Positions 35,458-45,899 of a stretch of 64,000 nucleotides of DNA are shown here, piece by piece. Position 1 is the first letter of the stretch, and each line of letters starts with the position of its first letter. The stretch spans positions 5,233,501 through 5,297,500 of the forward strand of contig JBBBDQ010000913.1 of the NCBI GenBank assembly GCA_037127315.1, in the 5' to 3' direction. Origin of the DNA: Ascarosepion bandense. Lineage: Eukaryota; Mollusca; Cephalopoda; Sepiida; Sepiidae. Position numbers and translations under genes: made by a program. Below the pieces are notes generated by a model. It saw nothing but the letters and a program-made list of their open reading frames with translations. It made no database searches and was not told the DNA's origin.

Positions 35458-35580
35458 AATCACCTTCCTCCAGGTTTAGGGGTTGGGCACAGAGCTAACA
35501 ACCCTGCCCCATAAAAAACAGTTTGTTACAGAAACAGCAAAAACGCTGCTCTACACACCATTGAGTGTAATGGAAAAGTT
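35458..35580 (+). mobile_element. 5S-SINE-type body without 5S head
   Basis: The sequence CTCCAGGTTTAGGGGTTGGGC, GAGCTAACAACCCTGCCCC and CTACACACCATTGAGTGTAA is the same 3' body that follows the 5S heads at 18.8 and 40.5 kb. Here it lies about 65 bp after a tRNA-like head. Either a 5'-truncated 5S-SINE landed next to a tRNA SINE, or the family has swapped heads. Confidence 0.75.
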
Positions 35581-36279
35581 TTTATTTTAAAATATGGTAA
35601 AAGTGATGATGAGAGGCAAAAGAAAAAAATAAATAACAGAAGGTAAAAAAGAAATGAAAGATGAGATGAAATAGGTAAAAAAAAAAAAAAGAGGAGATGG
35701 AAAAAGTAGTAAAGGAAGAACAGCAAAAGAGGAGAGAAAGAGGAAAGGAAAGAAAGAGGCAAAGGAAAGAAAGAAAGAGGCAAAGGAGAGAAAGAGGCAA
35801 AGGAGAGAAAGAGGCAAAGAAAAGAAAGAGGCAAAGGAAAGATGTTAATGAAAAGACAAGAGTGTTAATGAAAAATCTAAAGGAGCAAAATAAAGAAAAA
35901 GGAGAAAGAAAAAAGATAACATAGGGGAGGGAGAAAAGGAGAAGAAAGAAAAAAGAAAGAGGAGAATGGAGTGAAAAGGTGAAAAGAGAACGGGGGGAAA
36001 GGAAGAAAGAAAAAGGGTAAAGAAAGTGGAGAACAGGGAAAATAAGGAAAAGGGTAAAATAACGAGGAGAATGAAAAAAAGAAGGAAAAGTCAAAATAAG
36101 AAAAACGGGGAACAAAGGAAAAGGAAGAAAAGGGGAAAGAATGGAAAAATGACAAAAGAAAAAAGAAAAGGAAAAAGAAGAGAAATACGCAAAAAAGAAA
36201 AAGTGAAAGAAAGTGGAAAGGGGTGAACGTGGGAATAAAGGAAAAGTGGAGAACGAGGAAAAGAAGGAAATGTCGGGAT

Positions 36280-37035
36280 TATCTCAACGACAAGTAGGGA
36301 GGCGGGGAGGAAAGATGATTTCAAGGCTTGCAACGAAAACTGCTTACAAGCGAAGTCTTCCTTGTAACGGTAACAAAGTCAAAATGACTGGTAACTTCGT
36401 ACTCTCCTGCCCGTAACTCGTAAGCTTTACAAAAAAAGGTTTGCAAAAACTGCTGTACGACAGAATGTGTAGCACCTTTTAAATCTCTTTAGGTCTTGTT
36501 CTCTCCTCGTTCGTTTACGTCCTGAAGGGACAGGGCACATAGAAGAAAAAGAAGAAGGTCTTCTTGTTCAACGTGATTCGACGAGGTCAGAGCGTCAATC
36601 CCAAGGCCCTGGTTCGGTCGGGAGAAAAATTACTATTTTAGACTACGACGCCAGAGTACCTACTTCCTCTCCCAGACCTACCCTAATACTTTGTTCTTTC
36701 TTTTTTTTAGTTACCACAGAAAAGGAGAGAGAATGTGGAAAAAGAAATAAAAGAGAAAAAGAAAGAGGACAGGCAAAAAGGGAAGCGAAAGAGAACAGGA
36801 GCAAAAAAAAAAAAAAAAAAAGAAAGAAAGAAAGAACGAGGTGAATGGGGTAAAAGAAAAAAGAAAAAGTGGATCACGAGGAAAAGAAAGAAAGAATAGA
36901 AAGAGAATAAAAAAAAGTAAAGAAAGAGGTGAATGGAGCAAAGACGAAAAAGGGTAAAGAAAAAAACGTAGGAAAACGAGACAAGAAAGAGGAGAAAATG
37001 ATGAGATGAAAAGAAACGAATTAAGAAAGAGGAAA
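36280..37035. other. CpG-rich sequence of unknown origin
   Basis: 36280-36680 holds many CpG dinucleotides (CGACAAGTAGGGAGGCGGGG, GATTCGACGAGGTCAGAGCG, CTACGACGCCAG), unusual in this AT-rich intron. CGTCCTGAAGGGACAGGGC at about 36518 recalls the RTE 3' terminus at 19308. No splice-flanked exon identified. Confidence 0.5.
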
Positions 37036-37043
37036 AGAAAAGA

Positions 37044-37348
37044 AAGTCAGTCAGTTAAGTGCCATTCGTGATACACGCTTAAGGGCGATCATGTCTCGAA
37101 AGAGACATGACTGACTGGGCAGAAGATTATCCCGCAGTAGGTTGCCATTGCTTTTTGCGGTAGACTGGTTGCCGACCAAGGCTATAGAACCCAATCTGTC
37201 CTGTTATTTTAACCCATAACTGGAAGGAAGAGATGGATTAATACATTTCCCAAGGGTATTTGCGCGTAAGTGAATGTCTGGAATTCGAACTCGGCTCCCC
37301 GATTTCTTGTTCCGAGCCGATATCCAATGCACCACAACGCACATCCGC
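37044..37348 (-). mobile_element. tRNA-derived SINE, full length, well conserved
   Basis: One of the least mutated copies. Reverse orientation, from CAGTCAGTTAAGTGCCATTCG to box A (reverse GGATATCGGCTCGGAACAAG) and the terminal CACCACAACGCAC. It interrupts the polypurine fold-back region. Confidence 0.93.
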
Positions 37349-37461
37349 CGTAAGTAAATGGCGCAAAAACAACAATTATACGAAGAAAAAAAAAACGGAA
37401 AAGAAAACATTTCTTTAAGATAGGGAGCGGAATTCCCCCATTATTGCAAACAGTCGAAGCC

Positions 37462-38350
37462 CGCGTCTCTTCTCCATGTCTGCAATTCAATATCACGCCG
37501 TAACGAAGTCAGGCAATTTTAAGGACAACGGCGATCGTCTTTCCTTTTTGATCGAAAGCAATACAATTATCAATAACGACAAAAAACACAATCTAACACA
37601 ACACAATAAGATAATAGGCCGCATTTACTCGAGCGTGCACTTCACACTAGCACCTGGAGCATTTTGCTCTGGCGGACATTATTGCTGTCGAATGAATATC
37701 AGCATGCAATTGATAAATAAAAGGTGAAAAACACTTGTACAGTTAGAGAAGCGGGAACAAAGACAAGAGAAACTCTATACTTTTCCCCCCGGTCTTTTTC
37801 TCTTGTTCGAGAAAAAAAAAAATTCTCACTTTCTGTTTCTAATGACGAGCAAATGAAATTGATTCGAGTATCAAGTGTTGTGAAAACATTGGCTACCTTT
37901 TCCCGCGACTGCTAAATGTTAAGAGTCCGTATCGAGTGACAAGAAGACCATCAGTGAGTAGATGTGTAGTGATCCAAGACAGGGTGGGGAAATACAAATA
38001 AATGTTACATGTGTCTGTCTGTCTGTCTGTGAGAGAGAGAGAGAGAAAAAGGGTTTTCCGGTGACACAGAAACGAAAGCAGTGTGTGTGTGGTGGTGGTG
38101 GTGGTGTGTGTGTGTGTGTGGGGGAGGCATGAGATGATGTTGGAAAATTCTCGGCTTAATCCATTTCACAAAAAACCTAACTGATGTGGACCGGTGATGG
38201 GACCACGAAATAATGATAACTCGAAACACGGTGGTAAGGTTAACAATAAGTCAAAAATAGATATAAGAAAAAAGAGTAAATATAAGCTTGGCTTACTAGT
38301 GACTGACAGACAGACTGTGCTGAGCTGAACCGAAGCCACGAGAGTGATTA
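37462..38350. other. CpG-containing unique sequence
   Basis: No repeat recognised up to the (GT)n at 38080. It contains CAACGGCGATCGTC, GGCCGCATTTACTCGAGCG and short frames without similarity I recognise. It could be an old retroelement end or a regulatory segment. Confidence 0.4.
38024..38122. repeat. (GA)n and (GT/GGT)n tract
   Basis: CTGT units, (GA)n at 38031-38046, then GT and GGT runs at 38080-38122. Confidence 0.93.
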
Positions 38351-38524
38351 ACTCTCAGTTAATATACTGGTAGGAAGAGTCCATAGTTAAGTGGGTAATG
38401 CCCAACAATATAACTAAATGAACAAACAGCAGAATTTTTTAAACCCCTTCTTGGTCAGCCCAAGAACACAAATGAATTTATAATAAAAAAAATAGGTATA
38501 AAATAGATATAAGAAGGTGGAGAC

Positions 38525-39042
38525 AATTTCTTAATAATTTCAGGCTGATGCTAACCTCCAAGAGAGCAACGTTTTGCATCTTGCTGGGCTTATGTTTTCC
38601 ACTGACATGAAGTGGATTGATTATTTTGAATCAATTGCTAGGTTGCTGTTAAGAAAGTTGGTTCACTGTGTTGTGTGAAACAATTTTTCTCATCCGAATC
38701 CATCTAGCACATTTATAAACTGTCATCCGTTTTGAATATTGCTATCACATCTCGAGATTCTTGACAAAATTCAAAGAAGAAACTGTAATGTAATTGATCC
38801 TGATATCTGATCTGGTGCTTCTGCTATATCTCTCGCGATTCTAGACAACTTTGTGGCTGTAATGTAAACAATTCTGATATCTGATCTGGTGTTCGGACTA
38901 TATATGTCTAGATTCTTGATAAAATTCAAAGAAAAGCATGCAATGATCTTGACCTGGCATCTCAATTTTCTTACATGATGTGGCTTCCCTCTGTCTTCTC
39001 TACAAATATTTTCATGGTAATTATTCGACTGCAGGAATTAAG
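38525..39042 (+). mobile_element. Old LINE fragment with internal duplication
   Basis: CACTGACATGAAGTGGATTGA, CATCTAGCACATTTATAAAC and TTTGAATATTGCTATCACATC match the LINE. The segment with TTCTTGACAAAATTCAAAG and CTGATATCTGATCTGGTG occurs in three adjacent variants (38757-38940). Confidence 0.72.
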
Positions 39043-39292
39043 CAACCAGTTGAATCCATTGTATTCACTTACGCGCAAATACCCTTGGGAAAGGTATTAA
39101 TCCGTCTCTTCCTTCCAGTTATGGGTTAAATAGCAGGACAGATTGGGTTCTATAGCCTTGGTCAGCAACCAGTCTACCGCAGAAAGCAATGGCAACCTAC
39201 TGCGGGGTAATATTCTGTCCAGTCAGTCATGTCTCTTTCGAGACATGATCGCCCAAGCGTGTATCACGTATGGCACTTAACTGACTGACTGA
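39043..39292 (+). mobile_element. tRNA-derived SINE lacking head
   Basis: Begins at GTTGAATCCATTGTATTCACTTACGC and is highly similar to the consensus through CTGACTGACTGA. It was inserted in a plus-strand LINE fragment. Confidence 0.9.
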
Positions 39293-39406
39293 ATATGATA
39301 GTTAGAAACATGATTAAGACTGCTAAAGGGCATAAAGTGGGGGATCATTTTCTATTGTTATGAAGTAATAAACTGATCCCCCACTAATTACTACTTAATA
39401 ATATAA

Positions 39407-39605
39407 TATATATCTTCTTCCTCTAGATATGAGTCAAATAACAGTACAGATTGGGTTCTATAGCCTTGGCCGGCAACCAATCTACTGCAGAAAGCAATGG
39501 AAACCTACTGCGGGATAATCTTCTGCCCAGTCAGTCATGTCTCTTTCGAGACATGATCGCCCAAGCATGTATCATGTATGGCACTTAACTGACTGACTGA
39601 CTGAC
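39407..39605 (+). mobile_element. tRNA-derived SINE, 3' part
   Basis: From CTTCTTCCTCTAGATATGAG to a 3' end in which the GACT unit is repeated (ACTGACTGACTGACTGACTA). Only 115 bp separate it from the previous copy. Confidence 0.88.
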
Positions 39606-39800
39606 TACACTATCAACTTGGTCTCACCTTTTTCCTGTTGAGCAAGCGAGTTGTTATCGTTTATTCTATTCTTATAGTTTCTTACTTGAACTTCTTGCGT
39701 GTGGAATTCTCTTTCAATTTCTTGCTTTTTAGAATTTTCCATAATTTAAAATGCAATGCAAACCAATATTCCATTTTCTTTCTTCCTGATTCCCACTAAC
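39606..39800 (+). mobile_element. Old LINE fragment
   Basis: CTTCTTGCGTGTGGAATTCTC and the following bases correspond to the SRLWNSLP region and the C-terminus; degraded. Confidence 0.55.
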
Positions 39801-39802
39801 AT

Positions 39803-39885
39803 TGTTCAAACTATTGTCCTCACCTATATTGCCATGTTTATGATTTTGGCTGTTGTATGCTTCAGCCTTCTTCACTAAGTTATTT
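39803..39885 (-). repeat. Single copy of the 118-bp unit
   Basis: ATTGTTCAAACTATTGTCCTC to TTCAGCCTTCTTCACTAAG, followed by the tRNA-like palindrome at 39962. Confidence 0.65.
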
Positions 39886-39961
39886 GTCCACCATTGCTAT
39901 AGCTTGGTAATGAACTCACAACTCTTTGGGTCAAGTCACTGGAACAAGTCAAGAACAAGGG

Positions 39962-40042
39962 TATATCATGGCCCAGCGGATATAGACATTGGTTAAGTCA
40001 CAGGAACTTAACCAATGTCTATATCCACTGGGCCATGATATA
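39962..40042. repeat. 37-bp palindrome of a tRNA-like SINE head
   Basis: Arms 39962-39998 and 40006-40042 (TATATCATGGCCCAGCGGAT) match with one mismatch around the loop CACAGGA. Confidence 0.95.
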
Positions 40043-40364
40043 ACTCCGTTCTTTTATTGTCCTTTTCTTTCACTTATCACTAAAGTTTTCTGACTCTCTT
40101 TCACTCCCAGTAACCCCTTGCGTCTTGGTGGTGATAGATGATTTTTTTTTTTTTTTTTGAATCTTAGAAAATTACTGAACATGCTTTGGGGTTAAATAGA
40201 TAAAAGAAATTGGATAACTCCAAAATTTTTGGAATCAGTTGTGTTATGGTACCCTCCTACAAGGAATGGATTCTTCCTCTTGCTTCATATAAATTACCTG
40301 CGTGACTTCCAGAGAGTAATTACGAGCAGTCAAGTACAGCAGTTAATGACAGCTAGTCAGACAA

Positions 40365-40638
40365 TCTATGGCTATATCGTGTTGAATACACCGGTTCTCA
40401 TCCGATCACCAACGTTAATCAACATCAAGCCTGGTCAGTACTTAGATGAGTGACCATTTGGGAATACCAGGTGCTGTAAACGTAAAAAACCAAGAATGGT
40501 CCACCGGTCCTCCAGATTTGGTGGTTGGGCGCAGGGCTAACAACCCTGCCCCATAAAAAAAAAGAGTTCATTAGAGAAACAGTAACAAAAAAGTTACTGC
40601 CCTACACACCATTGGGTGTAAAAGGGTGAGGTGATGAT
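40365..40638 (+). mobile_element. 5S-rRNA-derived SINE, second copy
   Basis: It has the same organisation as the copy at 18659: a 5S head (CTATGGCTATATCGTG, then AATACACCGGTTCTC, TTAGATGAGTGACC and GGGAATACCAGGTGCTG), then the same body with GCAGGGCTAACAACCCTGCC and a GATGATAA tail. The sequence around gctagtcag before the head and actagtcaggcagcg after the tail looks like an imperfect target-site duplication. The 5S internal promoter boxes are better kept here than in the other copy. Confidence 0.9.
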
Positions 40639-40639
40639 A

Positions 40640-41066
40640 ACTAGTCAGGCAGCGTAGTAATACCTTCGGACCTACTTATTTCTTTATTACTTATTATTAA
40701 CACTTCCTTTGAAATCTTGTTTCTTGTTATACTAATACACTATTTTGAACCTAAATTCTTGTTCCATGTCTTCCGGCACGTACCCGATCACTACACTTTG
40801 CGGTGAAGTTTCATCACAACTCCACAATAAACTGACGACAAAGATCCACAAGTCAGGCAGCGTAAAAATACCTTCAGACTTACTTATTTCTATATTACTA
40901 CTTATTAACACTTCCTTCGAATATCTTGTTTCTGGTTATACTAATACACTGTTTTGGAACCTACCTCCTTGATCTGTGCCTAAATTCCAGTACAAATCGG
41001 TCACTACAACTTTGCAGTGAAGTTTCACCACAACGCTACAACAAATTAGCAATGAAGATCCACAAG
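40640..41066. repeat. Direct repeat of about 210 bp, two copies
   Basis: The segment with AGTCAGGCAGCGTA, ACTTATTTCT, TTAACACTTCCTT and GATCCACAAGT occurs at 40640-40850 and again at 40851-41066, with roughly 15% differences. Class unknown. Confidence 0.85.
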
Positions 41067-42047
41067 TTGATATTTACTCTCAGATTACTGTCGACAACTT
41101 GGTTGTTGTTAACAATTTTTTTTGTTTGTTTACAAAATTTAACTGACACAAGGTCCAAGAGCCACTCAAGATAGAGTGTTACTGTGGGGTATTGTATTAG
41201 TATGACAAGAAAGGAAGTTCTTGGAGGTATGTAGGAAAGAAAACGGCTAACTCTAAATGCGAAAAAGTCAAGATTTAACTACTAAATAAAGTTTCAGGTT
41301 TGAAGCAGAGATGTCAGGCATACAGAGTTGAAGGAACTAGAAACCTAAACAGGAAATGTGTCCAAATACACACTTTTCTTCTTGCCAATGTCTAGGGATA
41401 TCTTGTCTAGTTCTTATTTTTAGTACTGCTAAATTATTGATTGTCCTGTTTTCACTGAGTCCAAGTACACAGTTCCATCTTCTTATCTCTTGTTGCTCTT
41501 AACATCATCTTTTGTAACCTTTCCTTTACCCTGCTCTACCATCAATTTGTTCAAGCCCATCAAATATGCCACACATTGCTTTCCCTTAGACTACTTATTT
41601 GTAACTGAAAACTACCAAAAATCAGGGAGGCTCCATTTATAACTTCTGTTATAAATAACAAAAATAAAGGAACACATGAAAATAGAATAATTTTGGCCAA
41701 TCTAAAAAAAACTGACACAAAAGAACTTTTGATGTTAACCGAAACAAAATCCCTGCCAGTATCTTGGAGTCGAGTAAAAGAAAGGATATATTCTCACAAC
41801 TCTGAGCTAGATGGCAGAAAAGACAGTGAGAGTAATGACAAGAGGTATGGTCGCTGAAAAAGCCAGCTAAGTGTGACGTGTGAAGAAGTAGTTAAAAGGT
41901 CATCTGCTAATATTTCTGCTTTGCTTATAGCTGAGAAAAAAAAAAACACAGCAGATTGACACTGACCTATTTCTAATATTACTAGTAACCCTAGCATGGT
42001 ATGATTTCATAACCACCACTACTAGACTTTTTCTAAGCTACTACTAA
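41067..42047. other. Unrecognised sequence
   Basis: No element identified between the 210-bp direct repeat and the Tc1 element. Confidence 0.6.
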
Positions 42048-42049
42048 TA

Positions 42050-43027
42050 CACTCCTGATCAAAAATTTAAGACCACTTAAAAATCTTTAAAAAGAAATTT
42101 TTTATTTACAGATAGATTTTAAACTCCTCCCACTTAAGGTTACCAATATTACAATCTAAAAGGTTATGGAAACAAAAAGCTACATTCCAAACATTTTATT
42201 TAGAAATTTACATTTTTATAAAATGAGGTGATTTACACATGATCAAAATTATAAGACCAGAGACAAAAATTCTACGAAATTGTACCAAAAGTGTATGAAA
42301 ACATTCAACAACCAAATTTAATAATGAGTTCTACCTCCACTGCTTTCGATGACTTCAAAAATTCTGTCGGGCATGCTAGAAGTAAGTGTTTCCATTAAGG
42401 TGCGGGGGAAGTTCATTTTTTGTTGAATATTGTTTGCCATTTCGATAAACATCTCTTGTCATCCATCCCCAAACATTTTCAGTTGGGTTCAAGTTCGGTG
42501 AGCATGCAGGATGTCCCAAGAGATGAACCCCATTTTCTTGTAGAAAGTTCAAGGTCCGTCTTGCAACATGGATTGCAGCATTATCCTGTTGGAATAACCA
42601 TCCATCCCCACACAAATGATGGCCCTCCATCATCAAAGATGCTTTTTGTAGCATGCTAACATAACCAGCCGCTCTCTGACAACCCTGCATCACCTGGAAC
42701 TCCATCGTCCCTTCGATAAGTTTGTTTGCTTTAGGCATGGTAACACCTTTACGCAGTGAATGCTAATCTCTAACTAAACTAAAAACATTGGAATTACCAT
42801 AGATCTAACAATTTATACCCCTGGTTTTATAATTTTGATCATGTGTAAATTGCCTCATTTTATAAAAATGTAAATTTCTAAATGTTTGGAATGTAGCTTT
42901 TTGTTTCCATAACCTTTTAGATTGTAGTATTGGTAACCTTAAGTGGGAGGAGTTTAAAATCTATCCGGGAAAAAAAAAATTTCTTTTTAAAGATTTTTAA
43001 GTGGTCTTAAATTTTTGATCGGGAGTG
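42050..43027 (-). mobile_element. Tc1-like transposon, 978-bp deletion derivative
   Basis: TA at 42048-42049 and 43028-43029 flank CACTCCTGATC and GATCGGGAGTG ends. The terminal inverted repeats extend about 210 bp (42050-42262 and 42818-43027) with few mismatches. The minus-strand frame 42738-42376 encodes the catalytic C-terminal part: GWLFQQDNAAIHVARR (second Asp) and SPNLNPTENVWGW (the Glu of DDE). The N-terminal DNA-binding region and first Asp are missing, so it needs a transposase in trans. Confidence 0.92.
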
Positions 43028-43029
43028 TA

Positions 43030-44600
43030 TCTGCCATATAAATGAAAATTTTTGTGACACCAAATAAGCAAATAAATAAAAAATATATTATTTTATATCA
43101 ATTGTGTTCATTCATTTAATTTCAAAGTTTCCAGTAAAGAAAATCCTACCACCTACCCACAGGATCAAATATTAATGCTCTAAAAGCAGGCTTGTTATTT
43201 TGGTTTAAAAGTTGTGAGTTAACCAACATTTGAAAGCTCAGCTATTCTAAATTTTTAATAAACTTTTGTCTCATTAGCAGCACAAATTGACCCAGCTTAT
43301 TTTTAAGATGGCCCCTGTTGTGTCCATCAAAAATAAATAAAAATGAATTATACAATCAAAAATAATTATAAGAATTAATACTAATTCACCCTTTCTGAAT
43401 CAATGAAACTTAACCCCATCCTGTTGTATACCCCCTTTGACAGAGAATAAAACTTGAAGCAAAATGATGATGATCTTGACTGCTAAATTGATGGACAGCA
43501 ACACTTATATATAAATAAAAACATAGAACATATTTTTATTCACTTCTTTGGTGACTTGATTGCGGAGTGGAATAGGAGGGTTTGGTTGGAGGGTCAGCAC
43601 ACACGCATATAAAGGCTGCCAGACAGCTGCGCATCTTCTGTGTTCTGAACTCAACTGCTAAACTCAACTGACTTCCTTGAATTGACTCCAACTGCTGACT
43701 CTCTGATCTACTGAATAGGTGAGCCTTGCTCAACATGTTACTTTCATTGCATTCTGTCGCACCTCAGGTGCCGACTTCTCTGACCTCCGTTCATCAAAAC
43801 AAAATTTAGCCTGCACCTAGGTTTCACACTCACTGACCTTTCAAAACAATGTTTTTTGCAATGCAAATACATTTCTAGGCAAAATTTTATACTGCAGTAA
43901 ACGAATATATAACAATTCTTCTCAGGGCTGACTCAAAGTAGTGGCAACTCAGCCAGTTGTGCGGGGTACCATCAAGCCATCATTTCATGTGTTGGAGACC
44001 TTCCAAAACTAATTAAATCCTTTAATTGTAACAAACACTTCTGTAGCTGCCTGTAGCCAGATAGTTATAGTACTTCCTTATAATACGCTTTTTAAGATAG
44101 GCCACATACTATACCAGTGGCAGAATTTAGTAGGCCACATTCAAAAGATAGGCCATATATTATACCATCAACATTTTTTTTCTCTCTCAAAGTTAATGTA
44201 CCAGTTTAACTGTTCACAGTAAGAGATAAAACCAAATCATTTCAAAGCATCATATCTCATCCTTCATTTAATTATGCAAATTAAGAGATATTAAATCCTC
44301 TTGCTAGACAGAATTTTCAATTGGGTCAATATTTTAATAATTAGATAAATGACAAAGTTAAAAAATTCATATCTTTAATTTCATTTAGGCTTGAATGCTT
44401 AAGTTAAAACTTTTCATTTTGCTTTTGCTTGCTTGAATGCTAAAAAACTAAAAATTAACAACTGGTATTGGCTCAGTGGTTAATGTTAAAGATATCTAAA
44501 GGAATGTCGTTCAGTTTTAAATCAAATGAGGTTAGGTTGGTTGATTGATTCAAGAACATAACATTAACTGAGTTATTTAATGCTAAATATAAGTGTTAGA
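43030..44600. other. Mostly unrecognised sequence
   Basis: Apart from the promoter-like part at 43.6 kb, I see only AT-rich sequence and a short family-X-like TTAACTGAGTTATTTAATGC at about 44565. Confidence 0.6.
43560..43745 (+). promoter_or_regulatory. Promoter-like or LTR-like segment
   Basis: TATAAA at 43598 is followed by a moderately G+C-rich stretch with CTGAACTCAACTGCTAAACTC and tandem CAACTG motifs, then AATAGGTGAGCC resembling a splice donor at 43717. This could be an LTR U3/R or a cryptic promoter. No partner LTR was found. Confidence 0.3.
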
Positions 44601-44605
44601 TTGCA

Positions 44606-45100
44606 TTGTGGTGTCATGGATATCAACGCAGAATGACAAATCAGGTAGACAAGTTCGAATTCCAGTTGAATTCCTTGCATTCACTTACACACAAATACTC
44701 TTGGCAAAAGTATTAATCCACTGATTCCCTCCAGTTATGGGTTAAATAGCAGGACAGATTGGGTTTTATAGCCTTGGCTGGCAACTAGTTTACCACAGAA
44801 AGCAGTGGAAACCTACTGCAAGATAAAATTCTGCCCAGTCAGTCATTTTTTTTTTTAATCATTTCGCCCCAAGCAAGGCATTCCACTGCCACTATTGCGC
44901 TTGGGGCTACATAGGGGGAGGTAAATAGGAAGAGTGGTTAGATATAGGAAATGTCAGAAGTGGGGGTGATAGTTGGGTGGGTGGGAAGAGTGTTTGAAAA
45001 AATGGAAGTTAGTTTGTTAAGAGGTGGCTATTGACCTTCATGTCTCTTTTGAGACATGATCGCTAAAGCATGTATCACAAATGGTATTTAACTGACTGAT
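44606..45100 (+). mobile_element. tRNA-derived SINE split by a LINE 3'-end insertion
   Basis: The first part (44606-44847) runs from TTGCATTGTGGTGTCATGGATA to CAGTCAGTCAT. The rest (45038-45100: CATGTCTCTTTTGAGACATGATCGC and on) resumes after a 190-bp reverse LINE tail that starts with a T run. Confidence 0.87.
44846..45037 (-). mobile_element. LINE 3' end inserted in a SINE
   Basis: T run then AATCATTTCGCCCCAAGCAAGGC through GAGGTGGCTATTGACC. Severe 5' truncation (190 bp). Confidence 0.88.
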
Positions 45101-45126
45101 AAGTATTAGAGGAAAAATCCCAGGAA

Positions 45127-45895
45127 ATTTTTTTTATCATTTCACTCCAAGCAAGGAAATAATGCCACAAGAGCATGGGGAGCGAATGAGAATGGGGAGG
45201 ATTGGGGTAAGGACAAAAAAGGAACAGGGCTGAAGAAAATAGAAGATGGCAATTGACATTGTAGTTACATTTTTGAAGATTGTAGTCATCAAAGAAGCAA
45301 GGAATTGGGAGGGAGTTCCACGGGTGGGAAGTGAGAGAAAAACTGTTAGAGTAGAAGTGAGGGTTGCATCTAGCTTGTTCAAAAGTAAAACAGTGAGACC
45401 TAGCTACTAATCTAGTAGCAAGATTAAATTCCTTCTAGTCTGAGCACCATGGGAAAAAGGTCATTAGAAGAGTTACCATAAAAATATTTGTAGAAAAGAC
45501 AGACGGAAGCCACGTCTAGTTAAGGAGAAACTGACTGAACTAAAGAGACCTGGTCAGGATCAATTACATGCCAGATTTTTTTTTTTTTTTTTAAAGATTT
45601 CTTCAAGAATCTTGAGATGTACAACAGAAGCACCAGACAAAAGATGGCAACAGTATTCAGTGCACGGACAAATGGATGATTTATAAACATGTGAGATGGA
45701 TTCTGACGAGATAAATTTTCTAGCCCAAAACAGTGAACCAACTTTCCTTACCGTAGATGAAGCAGTTGATTCAATATAGTTGCTTCATTTCATGTTTGTG
45801 GAAAATGTGAAGCCAAGAAAGCATAAGGTGTTGCTGATGGAAGAAAAAATGATTCTTTGTGGTGATTAAATGATAATAGAAAGGCATTAGTCCAG
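45127..45895 (-). mobile_element. LINE 3' fragment, diverged
   Basis: Starts TTTTTTTATCATTTCACTCC and continues through codons for the C-terminus and CCHxW region (reverse CAACAGTATTCAGTGCACGG). It ends where the 36-bp minisatellite begins. Confidence 0.8.
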
Positions 45896-45899
45896 CAGT

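Larger units (their letters stand above)
34940..37462. repeat. Large inverted repeat with polypurine interior
   Basis: The left arm 34940-35205 is a T/C-rich strand (CTATCTTAAAGAAATG, CTCTTTCTTAATTCG). It is mirrored by 36960-37460 (CGAATTAAGAAAGAG; CATTTCTTTAAGATAG), the latter split by the SINE at 37044-37348. The interior 35690-36290 and 36716-37040 is almost pure A/G on the plus strand with GAAAGAGGCAAAGGA units. Confidence 0.8.

Noticed and set aside
35526..36333. Several minus-strand frames rich in Phe, Ser and Leu that look like membrane proteins, and Lys/Arg-rich plus frames
   Set aside because: They are the two strands of a polypurine/polypyrimidine tract.
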